DNA from: Drosophila persimilis
Taxonomy: Eukaryota > Arthropoda > Insecta > Diptera > Drosophilidae
DNA length: 64,000 bases
Assembly: GCF_003286085.1 (NCBI RefSeq)
Contig: NW_020825289.1
Location: forward strand, 21,850,001 to 21,914,000
Reading direction: 5' to 3'
Shown: in pieces, positions 35,601-47,600 of the stretch
Layout: every line of letters begins with the position of its first letter
Numbering within the stretch: position 1 is the stretch's first letter
Position numbers and translations under genes: made by a program
The notes under the pieces: model-generated
What the model was told of the DNA's origin: nothing
The model's input: the letters and a program-made list of their open reading frames with translations, nothing else
Database searches by the model: none

Positions 35601-38600
35601 AACAACTGGATGACAAGAAACAGAAGCAAACTGAGAAGGATGCCGAAAAGATGGCCCAGAAAGGGGAGGTATCCGAAGCTCTGACTGAAAAGGTTTCTGA
35701 CGAACCGACAGAAGAAATAATCAAAACTATTGTTACGGATCCGACATCCAAGCCTCAAGGGACAAAGGCTTTGGACAAACAGTCTGTCTCAGCAAAACAA
35801 CTGAATGAGATCAAGCAAAAGCAGGATGAGAAGGACGTAGAAAAAGCCAAGAAAGCAGACGTTTCTGAAGAACCCCAAGAACAATCGGTTTTGGAGAGGC
35901 AATTTAACGAGGAACAAGAAGTGGTTGAAAAAAGGCTAAAGCAGGTTGAGACAGAAGCTGATAAGAAGGCCCAAAGTCTAGATACTTTAAAGGAAAAGTT
36001 ATTGATTATATCCCAGGCGGTTGCTCTCGGCATACATAACGAGGCATTCCAATCAATTGTAACAGAAAGCCAAGATATTATCGAAAATCTCAGTGATGTT
36101 GACAAGGTAGCCAAGTCCATTTTTAAATTACGAGAACATATCGTTCACACCTATGACGGAAAGCCAGGCAATGAACAATATGATAAGCAACTCGCGGAAG
36201 AGTTTATCGAAGACCTTCTTGCGGCCTGCCCAGACGCTGCTGAGCAACTAATTCACAACTATCTTAAGGAAATTAAGACAAATGTAATTTTAACTAAAGC
36301 TTCCATTCAGCTTATCGACGAGAGCGACATGATCACCAAACCATCCTTGTTGGTGCCGAAACTAGTTAGTCTGGAAAGGATTTCTGAGAAAATTCAGTCT
36401 ACGCAACATTTAGATAAGTCATCTGAAAAGATGATCAGCTTGCAACAGAATCTAATGGACATTTTTATAATACTTGATGACCTACTAGACGAAAAGACGG
36501 AAATCTTAAAGCCAAAGATTGATGAAATTAAGACGATTTTGCTCGGCGAGTATGACTATATTGAAAAGAAACAAGGAGATCTTCATACTGCTATTGTCCA
36601 TGGAAAGATTCACAATGTTACGCAGAAGATGTTGAACATTTGTGAAGATCTGAAAGACTTGATTGGCAAACAAAGTCAACATAAGGAAGCAGAAGAAATT
36701 ACAGAGCCTGAACTTCTTACCAAACAGATATCCGTAGAAAAGGTGGAAGATATCAAGAAACTTGATGAAGAATCAAAACTTTCAGAGGCTAAGACTTTGG
36801 AGAAACAATCCATCCAAGAACAGCAACTGGATGATAAGATGCAGACGCACGCTGAAGAGGATGCAGACAAGGCCAAGAAAGCTAAACTCTCTGACGTTCT
36901 TTCTGAAAAGATGTCTGAACTCGAAGAGAAACAACTGGATGAGAAAACACAAAAGAAAGCTGCGGACTATGCCAAAAAAATTACCCAACAGGCAGACGAT
37001 TCTGAGGTTGTTGCTGAAAAGATACCCGAAGAAAAGGTTGAAGAAAGCAAGAAGGTCGATGTCAAAGATTCCAAGGCTACGGCACAGAAAGCAAAGGCTC
37101 TGGAGAAGCAACAACTCGAGGATAAACAACTCGATGACAAGAAACAGAAACAAACTGAGAAGGATGCCGAAAAGATGGTCCAGAAGGCAGAAGAATCTGA
37201 AGTTATTGCTGAAAAAATATCTGAAGAACAGGTAGAAGAAAGCAAGAAGGCCGATGTCAAGGATTCCGAGGCTAAGGTACAGAAAGCAAAGGCACTGGAG
37301 AAGCAACAACTCGAGGAGAAACAACTGGATGACAAGAAACACAAGCAAACTGAGAAGGATGCCGAAAAGATGGTCCAGAAGGCAGAAGAATCTGAAGTTA
37401 TTGCTGAAAAAATATCTGAAGAACAGGTAGAAGAAAGCAAGAAGGCAGATGTCAAGGATGCCGAGGCTAAGGCACAGAAAGGAAAGGCACTGGAGAAGCA
37501 AGAACTCGAGGAGATACAACTGGATGGGAAGAAACAGAAGAAAACTGAGAAGGATGCCGAAAAGATGGCCCAGAAGGCAGAAGGATCTGAGGTTGTTGCT
37601 GAAAAGAAATCCAAAGAGGAGGTTGAAGAAAACAAGAAGGCCGATGTCAAGGTTTCCGAGGCTAAGGCACAGAAAGCAAAGGCTCTGGAGAAGCAACAAC
37701 TCGAGGAGAAACAACTTGAGGACAAGAAACAGAAGCAAACTGAGAAGGATGCCGAAAAGATGTCCCAGGAGGCAGAAGGATCTGAGGTTGTTGCTGAAAA
37801 GAAATCCAAAGAGGAGGTTGAAAAAAACAAGAAGGCCGATGTCAAGGATTCCGAGGCTATGGCAGGAAAAGCAAAGGCTCTGGAGAAGCAACAACTCGAG
37901 GAGAAACAACTTGAGGACAAGAAACAGAAGCAAACTGAGAAGGATGCCGAAAAGATGGCCCAGGAGGCAGAAGGATCTGAGGTTGTTGCTGAAAAGAAAT
38001 CCAAAGAGGAGGTTGAAAAAAACAAGAAGGCCGATGTCAAGGATTCCGAGGCTAAGGCCCAGAAGGCAGAGGCGTTGGAGAAGCAAGAGCTCGAGGAGAA
38101 ACAACTGGATGAGAAGAAGCAGAAACAAACTGAGAAGGATGCCGAAAAGATGGTCCAGAAGGCAGAAGAATCTGAGGTTATTGCTGAAAAAATATCTAAA
38201 GAACAGGTAGAAGAAAACAAGAAGGCAGATGTCAAGGATTCCAAGGCTAGGTCACAGAAAGCAAAGGCTCTGGAGAAGCATCAACTTGAGGAGAAACAAC
38301 TGGATGAGAAGAAACAGAAGCAAACTGAGAAGGATGCTGAAAAGATGGCCCAGAAGGCAGAAGGATCTGAGGTTGTTGCTGAAAAGAAATCCAAAGAGGA
38401 GGTTGAAAAAAACAAGAAGGCCGATGTCAAGGATTCCGAGGCTAAGGCCCAGAAAGCAGAGGCGTTGGAGAAGCAAGAGCTCGAGGAGAAACAACTGGAT
38501 GAGAAGAAGCAGAAACAAACTGAGAAGGATGCCGAAAAGATGGTCCAGAAGGCAGAAGAATCTGAGGTTATTGCTGAAAAAATATCTAAAGAACAGGTAG

Positions 38601-41600
38601 AAGAAAGCAAGAAGGCAGATGTCAAGGATTCCAAGGCTAGGTCACAGAAAGCAAAGGCTCTGGAGAAGCATCAACTTGAGGAGAAACAACTGGATGAGAA
38701 GAAACAGAAGCAAACTGAGAAGGATGCTGAAAAGATGGCCCAGAAGGCAGAAGGATCTGATGTTGTTGCTGAAAAGAAATCCAAAGAGGAGGTTGAAAAA
38801 AACAAGAAGGCCGATGTCAAGGATTCCGAGGCTAAGGCCCAGAAAGCAGAGGCGTTGGAGAAGCAAGAGCTCGAGGAGAAACAACTGGATGAGAAGAAGC
38901 AGAAACAAACTGAGAAGGATGCCGAAAAGATGGTCCAGAAGGCAGAAGAATCTGAGGTTATTGCTGAAAAAATATCTAAAGAACAGGTAGAAGAAAGCAA
39001 GAAGGCAGATGTCAAGGATTCCAAGGCTAGGTCACAGAAAGCAAAGGCTCTGGAGAAGCATCAACTTGAGGAGAAACAACTGGATGAGAAGAAACAGAAG
39101 CAAACTGAGAAGGATGCCGAAAAGATGGTCCAGAAGGCAGAGGAATCTGAGGTTATTGCTGAAAAAACATCTGAAGAACAGGTTGAAGAAAGCAAGAAAG
39201 CGGATGTTAGGGATTCCAAGGCTAAGGTACAGAAAGCAATGGCGTTGGAGAAGCAAAAACTCGAGGAGAAACCACTGGATGACAAGAAACAGAAGCAAAC
39301 TGAGAAGGATGCCGAAAATACTGTCCAGAAGTCAGAAGAATCTGAGGTTGTTACTGAAAAGATGTTCGAAGAAAAGTTAAAAGAAGTCACGAAGACGGAT
39401 GCCCCGGAGAAACTGGATTACAAGAAACAAAAGCCGACTGAGAAGGAAGCCGAACACGACTCTAAGAAAGTGGAAGTAATCGAGGCCGTTGAGGTGAAGA
39501 CATCCGAGAAAGTCTCAATAGAGACAGCTCATAGATCAGAATCAAGAAAAATTGTTTCTGAAGACAATATTATTGACGAAAGAAAACCTAGCTCTCAATG
39601 TGATGTTGAGAGAAATCAAAGAGTGGATGAACCTGCTGACGCCATTAGTACGCGATCCTATAAATCAATGGACTCGGAGTACAAGGATAGAAAGGAATCA
39701 CGTAGTGCTAAGCGTAAACCCACCGTGGACATACAGTTAACCAATCGAAATACGGCGTCGGGCAGTGATCTTAAGTTGACCTGCGGGCTATCTGGACACG
39801 ATATGAGGGTGGAGTGGTTTAAGCAGAACACTCCGATCGAGAATGGGGCCAAGTACAGGAAAACATTGAACGACGGCCTCTCGTGCCTTGAAATTAAATC
39901 GGCCGAACTAAATGATTCTGGCATCTACCGCTGCATAGCGTCCAACCAAAATGGAGAAGTCGAAACTAGCTGTCTTGTGACTATATACGAAGCACCTTCG
40001 AGCAAATTTGGCACCCCGCCAATATTTACACGCAACATTCGAGGTAAGTGGCGGCAATCATGCCCTGTTCTACCTATTCTACCTAGTGATCTAATGCCCG
40101 AATTTAAAACTCAATTAAAGTGAAATATTTCAATTCTTTGCATTTATGCATCTTGACTTGGCATACACGTACACATTTATTGTATAAGGTATAAAGTAAA
40201 TAGGCATAGTATATAGGAAGCAAGTGTGTGTAAGGCTGCTCTTGACTAAGTACTAATTATATTATATTATATTTATATAATACATACTATGCAGGTATAT
40301 ATTTGGCTTGAGAAATATTTTGTCAATTGAGAGTACAAAAATCTCCTGAGAAAAGGAATGCATAGTGTTTCCGGTTTACACTCCAATGATAATCGCACGA
40401 CAAAGGGTGTGGCGCCTAAATAGGCAACGCCTCATGTCGAATAGTAACAACCCAGAACAACTAATAATAATAATAACTTTTAATTTGCGTGTATTCCTTG
40501 GGCATTGACTAATAAAAAACTCAACAAATCGTTCTACACTTTCGGTTCGCAAATATGGCATGTGTTGAGATTTGAAGGTAAATAAGGCATCACGGAGGTC
40601 CATCATTATCATAGCATTTAAATAGAAACCTATTTAAATAGATCGTTTAATTCGAATGGCAGCCGCGCGCCGCCTCATTTATATAATTGAATTTGCATTT
40701 GCATTTACTGCCTGCATTCATTAAAAGTGGAAAAGTATTTAAATAGAAATGCATTTTGGCACTGAATGTTGCATGTGTGTGCTCGTGTGATTGTGCGAAC
40801 ACTTCTCGGCGAAACAAAACAGAATTCGTAAAATAGTTTCTAGCATAACAATTGATTGGGAATGAGGATCAGATCGGAACAGATTGGTTCGGTTCGATGC
40901 GATTCGAGAAGGAATGTATTTTCGAATATTTCACCACGTTCGGTGACAGTCGTGAATCTTCTTTTGCTTCGAGCGGACGTCTCACGTCCTAAAAAACTAT
41001 CGATCGAACCGTTGCGGGCTATATAGTATATAAAGTCGGACGGATATAATTTTTATCGGTTTAACATAACGAACTCCATTCCCTCGTTATCCTTCCATAA
41101 AACACCTTTCAAAAAAAGGTCCGAGACCAATAAAAATGGGAGAAACGGATGGAGATATCGAGCCACGGGCATCTGCCGAACCAGATGCGCCAGCAGCCCA
41201 GGACACCTTGCAGGTGCCAACGCAAAAAAAGCGAAAACTCAAATCACCAACTCCGGGAAGCTTACGCGGACGCAGCTCCACGCCGATACACGGCCGGAGT
41301 CAGACACCGTTCACCCTCTATATGACCCGACGCAGTGCCACGCCCTCGACGTGGCGCAGCATTACGCCGTTCCTGAATCGCGAGGAGAAGGAGAAGACTC
41401 CTTTCGAATTGGGGCGGGACATAAAGAGCCAGACCACGTGCAACATTGCCGTTTTCGATCGCGCCCTCGTCATGGATATCTCCGAGCCGTTGGATGTGCA
41501 GAAGCCCGTGCGTTACATAACATCTGACTTGTCGGTAATCGATCGCGCTGCCGTAATGGATGTGTCCAACGTTGAGGTTATCTACGTCGTGGAAGAGTAC

Positions 41601-44600
41601 GAAGAGTTCGATGAGGAGGAGATCCTCGAGGAGGTGAAGCCCAAGAAGAAGGAGAAGAAGGCCAGGAAGCCCCGTGTCGCGCGCAAGTCCGTCGACATGA
41701 CATCGGACAGCGAAGATATTGTTGACGGCCTCGATGATCGGGAGGACAGTTTGGATCTCGACGATGACGAGCCCGTCAAGAAGGGCAAGAAGAAGGCTCC
41801 TCCCAAGAAGAAGGAGAAGAAGGAGAAGTCACCCAGTCCGAAATTGAGCTTGAAGCTAGAGATTGGCGGCGGCCAGAAGGCTAGCAAGAAGATGTTCGAG
41901 CAGCAGCAGCAGGCGGGACCCAAGCCACCGCCAAAGAAGAGCAAGATGGTGCTCCAAATGGAGGAGCAGGCCAAGGCGGCTGCCAAGGCCGCCGAAGAGG
42001 AGGCCAACCGGGCGAAGCCTAAGGGCGAGACCTTTGAGGAGCGGCAGAAACGTCTGCAGGCCGAGAAGGAGGAGCAGGAGGAGCAGGAACGCCTGGAGGC
42101 CGAGCAGCGGGCACTGGAGGAGGCCGAGGAGGAAGAGGAGCCACCAGAGGAGGGCGAGGATGGCACCGAGGCTGGCTACGGAGACGAGGAAAACGAATAC
42201 CCCGACGAGAATGCTGAAGAAAATCCCGAAGATCTCGCCGAAGAAGAGGAGGACGTAGTGGTCGACTTGAAGAAAGAGAAACGTCGTGGCAGCGACTCCT
42301 CCGATGACTTCGTTCGTCCCGATCCCCACGAGGAGGAGCGCTGGCAGCGCATCGCCGCCATCGAGGGCGAGGAGTTCATGCAGCAGATGCGCAAGTACAG
42401 CATGGCCAAGCGCATCAGCGAAAAGGAGCGCGACGCCGACTGGCAGAATCGCCGGGAGCAGGGTCGCCGGCCCAAGTTTATAAATTTCCTCTCTGATCGC
42501 ACGGTCGAGTGCGGCCAGAGTGTGCGCCTGGCCTGTGCCGTTGATGGCCCCGAGCTATCAGCCAAGTGGTTCAAGGACCGCCGGCAGCTTGAGCGCGATG
42601 GTTGCCATCGCATCTCGAACAACAACAATATCCTTGTCCTAGAGGTGCTCAACACAAACATCCTGGACTCTGGCGAGTATTCGTGCGTGATTTCGAACCA
42701 GAACGACGAGGTGACCTCCTCGTGCATTGTCACCGTCTACGAGGTGTTTAAGGATGAACCGAAACCACCCACCATTCAGTATATCAAAGGTATATGTCGG
42801 CGAGTGAGCGTGCTCGGTTTTTGGTTCGCCTTCGCGTTCGCGTTCGCCTTTGGTGCATCCCTAAGTTCTGTGCTGTAGCTTTTCTTTGCCTCTTCCAGAG
42901 TACTATCATTTGCGCGACGATGAGCTGACCATCGAGTGCCATGTCCATGGTGTGCCCCGACCGGTCATCACATGGTGGCGCGGTGCCTTCCAGGTGAAGC
43001 CTAGCTACAAGTTCACCATGCTGGAGGAGGCGCACGGTGTCTGCAAGCTGCTGATCTATAAGCCCGGCAACAAGGACGGCGGTATCTACACTCTGAAGGC
43101 TATCAATTCCATCGGCGAGGTTCAGATCAATCACACTGTGGAGGTGGCCAAGAATCTGCACTACCATGTCCCGGGCATCTTCCATGCCCGCGACAGGATC
43201 CAGCTGGACAGCTTGAAGCATGCCAAGAGGCAAATGGATGCGGCCCTCAAGTCCATGGCCGAGTCGGATCAGAGGCGTGCCGAGGCGGAGGCCGAACAGG
43301 CGCGCCTCCGACCAGTGCGTCCCTCCCCAGAGCCACTGGTCCCTGCTAAGCAGAAGCTCTCGTTTGCCACTCAGCTTCGTGATCGCATGGCTCTTGAGGG
43401 GTCCACCATTAAGTTTGTGGCCACTGTCATTGGACCCTCGCCCAGCACCCGCTGGATGAAGGACGACAAGTGGGTGGTGGTTGGTGGCAACATCAAGAAC
43501 CTGTCGGAGGAGGGCAAAGCAATTCTAGCGATCGAGAATGCCACCACTGCCGACTCGGGCGTCTACAAGTGCGTGGCCAAGAACGAACTCAGCGAAATCG
43601 AAACCTCTTGCTACTTCAAAGTGTATGCGGCACAAACCGATGGCGACGAATCGGAGCCCATATTCGCCCTGCCCCTGCGAGGTATTTGCTCTTCTCTCAA
43701 TGTTGCACTCTATATCGTGGATGTCTTTACTCTGTGGATATACTATGTCCCTAAGTGTTCTGGTTACACGACTGCTATATGTGCTATATGTGTGTGTGAC
43801 GTGTGTGTATTGTGATGTCCGACGATCGCGATTGAGGTCGTCCGTGTACGAAAATAGATGAATTGATTGATTGGATTGCATTTGCATTCTCCTTAGATGT
43901 ATATCATGCCTCGCAGAACGATTTAATTATCGATACGAAGGTGCGCGGCAATCCCCGACCCGTCATTACGTGGACCAAAGACCAGATACCCGTGGTGCTC
44001 GACGATCGGGTGGTGCAGATCGAGCACTTGGACGGCATCTGTGAGCTGATCATCAACAAGCCGACCGTCAATGACAACGGAATCTATGTCTGCAGTGCCC
44101 AGAACAAATTGGGCAGTCAGTCGACCACCCACACGGTCGTCGTCGACACACACTCATCGCGTCGATCGAGTATTCTCTCCACTTTGGCCATGCAGGACGG
44201 TGCAAAGGAGGGCGAAGCCGTGGAGGGTGGTGGCAAGGCCAAGAGCAGGCCGAAGAAGAAGAAGGACGATGAGGAGGAGGCCGGCGGCGGTGGCGGCGGG
44301 GATGGTGGCTACGAGCGACGCAGCCGCATGCCGGACCCTTCGCCCAAGCAAATGCTCTACTTCACGGTCAATCTGTCCAATCGGTATGTTGCCGAGGGCT
44401 CCAAGGTCAAGTTGCAGGCTGTAATTGGAGGTCCGGAGCCGACACTCAAATGGCAGAAGGACGACCAGAATGTCTCCTACGGACCGCGCATTCGCAACAT
44501 GAATCGTGATGGCCTGGCGGTCCTGGAGTTTGTCAACGCCTCAACAGAGGACTCTGGCACCTACACGATCACTGCCCAAAACGAGCACTGCAAGATCACA

Positions 44601-47600
44601 ACCTCGGCCGTGCTGCATGTCTACGAGGCGAAGGTCAACACCGATGTCCAGCCCGTGTTCATACGTTCGCTAAAAGGTAAGGGATCGCATCGAGCAGGCA
44701 TCACAATCGTCTCCTCATCGGATGAGAGATCAGATCAGATCAGTGAGAGATCGATCTATACTTAGAAGCATCCGACATTATTCGTGGTTGTGCAATGCCA
44801 TTAATCGTTATGCAATTCATTATGTTGTTTGTGGTGATGTGATGTGATATGTCTTCTCTCTGCAGCATGCTGAATTCTGCATTCGTTGCATAATAGAAAT
44901 CTCTTCCACCTTCTTCCCTTCCCCACTTAAAGACACCTATCATCTGAACACCAATGAGCTGATTCTGGAGACGGCGGTGCGAGGCCAGCCCACACCGGAG
45001 GTGCAGTGGTTTAAGGACAGCATTGAGATCCAAAGCGGCGGTCGCTTCCAGCTTATCGAGCATCAGGATGGCTCCTGCGAGCTCCACATCGATCGTCCGG
45101 ACAACAAGGACTCGGGCAAATATGTCGTTAAGGCCGAAAGTCGGGCCGGCAAAATGGAGATCTCGCATTACGTTTTGTTCGAGGGCATGGCTCATCATAT
45201 TGCGGACAACATCCATGGCGTGTTCCATGCCGACAAGAATCTTCTGCGTGCCAAGGAGGAGAAGGAGAAGCCCTCGGAGGACTGGAGGAAGCCAACTCCA
45301 GCGGCGGCCGCACCCGAGTCTGAGGCTGAGGCCGAGGAGGGCAAGGGCAAGCGACGTGGCCGCAAGGCGGACGATGATGAGGGAGTTTCATCGGCCTATG
45401 CCTCCGACTATGCCTCGGACTCGGGCAGTATTTCGAGCAAGCGGCGCGAGAAGAACATCGTAATCCACTTCAGCACCTCCATGAGGGATCGCGTTGTGGC
45501 CGAGGGATCCAAGGTGAAGATATCCTGTTTCCTGGACGCCAAGGAGCCACAAGTCAAGTGGTTCAAAGACGGAGAGCAATTGGTGAATGGACCCAAGATC
45601 AGGGGCCGCTATAGCGAGGGCCTGTGCCTTCTGGAAATCACGAGCGCCACGGCGGAGGACAATGGCGAGTACAAGTGCTGGGGACGCGATGAAACCGGCG
45701 AAGCGTCCACCTCGTGCCGCCTGGAGGTCTTCGAGGATCCGGGCACCGGCGACGTTCCGCCCACATTCACGCGCAACATCAAGGACACGCTGCACGGCAA
45801 GATCAACGAACTGCAGCTGGACGTACATGTGCGCGGTCTGCCCACGCCCTCGGTCACATGGGTGAAGGATGGCGTGAAGATCGAGAACAGCGACAAGTAC
45901 CAGCAGGTGGACCACGATGATGGCACCTGCGAGCTCTTCATCAGTAGCCCGAAGCCCTCGGACAGCGGCAAGTACGTTTGCCAGGCCGAGAACCGCGAGG
46001 GCAAGACGGAAATCGTTCACATGGTCACCGTGGAGAAGCGTGTGAGGGCTCCACGCATTTCGCCGCCCAGGGAGGGCAGGCCGCCCCGTCCTGCTGGCGA
46101 GGGCGAGGAGCCAGCCGCCGGCGAGGAGGGAGAAGTTGGAGCCGACGGTGAGCCGAGACGCAGGAAGCCCAAGCCCGACGAAGAGGAGGTGACAAGCTCG
46201 AGGCGCGAAGTACCCATGCCACCAGATCTAAGAAAGCGTCTCTACTTCCGCAACTACCTCTCAAACCGCACCGTCAAGTCGGGCAGTAACGTCAAGTGGA
46301 TGGTGAACATCGACGGACCGGAGCCAAGTGCCAAGTGGTTCCACGGCGATCAGCCGATTGCCTTCGGCCCCAAGAGCAAGATGTCCATGCAGGACGGCAT
46401 TGCCTGGCTGAATCTGGTGGGTGTGACCGAGGAGGATGCCGGCGAGTATACGCTGAGGGTGAGGGGATCTGACAACGAAATCGTGAGCACTTGCAACCTG
46501 TTCGTTTACAGCACGGGAAAAGAAGAGATAATCCCACCCACCTTTGTGGTGGGCATCAAAGGTAGGACTCTCTACTCGTATGTGGTTACGTTGCGAAAGT
46601 CGCGCCAGTGCGTCCAGGTGAATGTCCCCTTGCTTTGAGCTAAGTGTAGTCCTACTGTACTCCTACTATAGATGTAGCTTTAGAGAACTAACACTAATCC
46701 CTAGATATATCCTTTGATTTTCCCAAATTCTGTACTTTGTCTTATGTGTATTGTGCCTTGTCTCTTCCCCATCATCCCTTGCAGATGCATACCATTCACA
46801 GGGCAATAGCCTCACGCTGGAGTGCAAGGTATCGGGAAGCCCAAAGCCACACATCTACTGGCAGCGGGACAACACCTTGCTGCCGCTGGAGAGCAAAAAG
46901 TACCAGTATGCCGAGCAGAGTGACGGCGTAAATCTCCTGACCATAGCGAACTTTGGCAGCGACGACTCTGGACTGTACACCTGCTATGCGGAGAGCGAGA
47001 ACGGTCAGATGAAGATCAGCAAGTTCGTGCGGGCCTCCGACTATGTGCGCGAGCGAGCGGCTGAAAAGAAACCCATTGATATGGTCATTCAGGAGATCAA
47101 GCGGGATGATGAATCCTCCGCTTCTGCTGCTGCTAGCGACAATGCCGCAGCCAAGGCTAAGGCCAAGGCCCGCGAGGCCAAGCTGCGTCTCAGCCTGGAG
47201 ACCAGCTTGAAGACCATGACTATTGGCAGCGGCAACAAGGCCCAGATGATTTGCTATGTGACCGGTTTCATCGAGGATGTGCACTGGCTGCGGAACGAGG
47301 AGCGCGTGACGAAGGATTCCCGGCACAAGATCTACAACATAAACGGGGCCATCAGTCTGGAGATATACGATGCCCGGGTCGAGGACAGTGGCCACTACAG
47401 ATGCGTCGTGAAGAACAGCAAGCAGACTGTGGAGAGTGCCGGACAGCTCAGTGTATTGGATCAGACCCACGGACAGCTGCCGGAGAGCTTCTCCAGTGCA
47501 ATAACAGGTACAAATAGACCGTCCCATCTATCATCCTTTTTCGTTTACTGATTATACCTATTTGTAATTGTCCTTCGCAGAGTCGTACGATGCTCAGCGG

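Larger units (their letters stand above)
25749..40043 (+). other. Strn-Mlck: Giant 14.3 kb exon of Strn-Mlck
   Basis: One uninterrupted frame of 4,765 codons. Order: three Ig domains (25.75-26.6 kb; hallmark Trp and Cys in [19 protein letters not shown] and its copies), an acidic Ser/Lys-rich linker (26.6-27.5 kb), a long helical region with recurring IxxPIKQLxxxLxxIE-like units (27.5-31.5 kb), a helical module, repeat array 1, a second near-identical copy of the module, repeat array 2, an acidic/Ser tail, and one Ig (39.72-40.0 kb). It ends AACATTCGAG|GTAAGT in phase 1. Reading through the donor meets a stop at 40121-40123. Confidence 0.92.

Noticed and set aside
31600-37500. Long internal duplication taken as an assembly artefact
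   Set aside because: The copies have distinct flanks and about 11 consistent substitutions with frame kept, so a real duplication is favoured, although long-read confirmation would be decisive.
32313-39380. Plus-strand Arg/Trp-rich open frames within the arrays
   Set aside because: Alternative-frame shadows of the same repeat; periodic, with no independent start or splice support.
32333-39390. Very long minus-strand open frames (up to about 1,077 codons) opposite the repeat arrays
   Set aside because: They are reverse shadows of a Lys/Glu/Gln-rich periodic coding repeat; the products are Leu/Phe or Ser/Phe-rich periodic strings with no family features, and they simply follow the 195-bp period.
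41863-42329. Arg-rich and Leu-rich frames opposite or overlapping the 41 kb Stretchin exon
   Set aside because: Shadows of the Lys/Glu-rich coding sequence.
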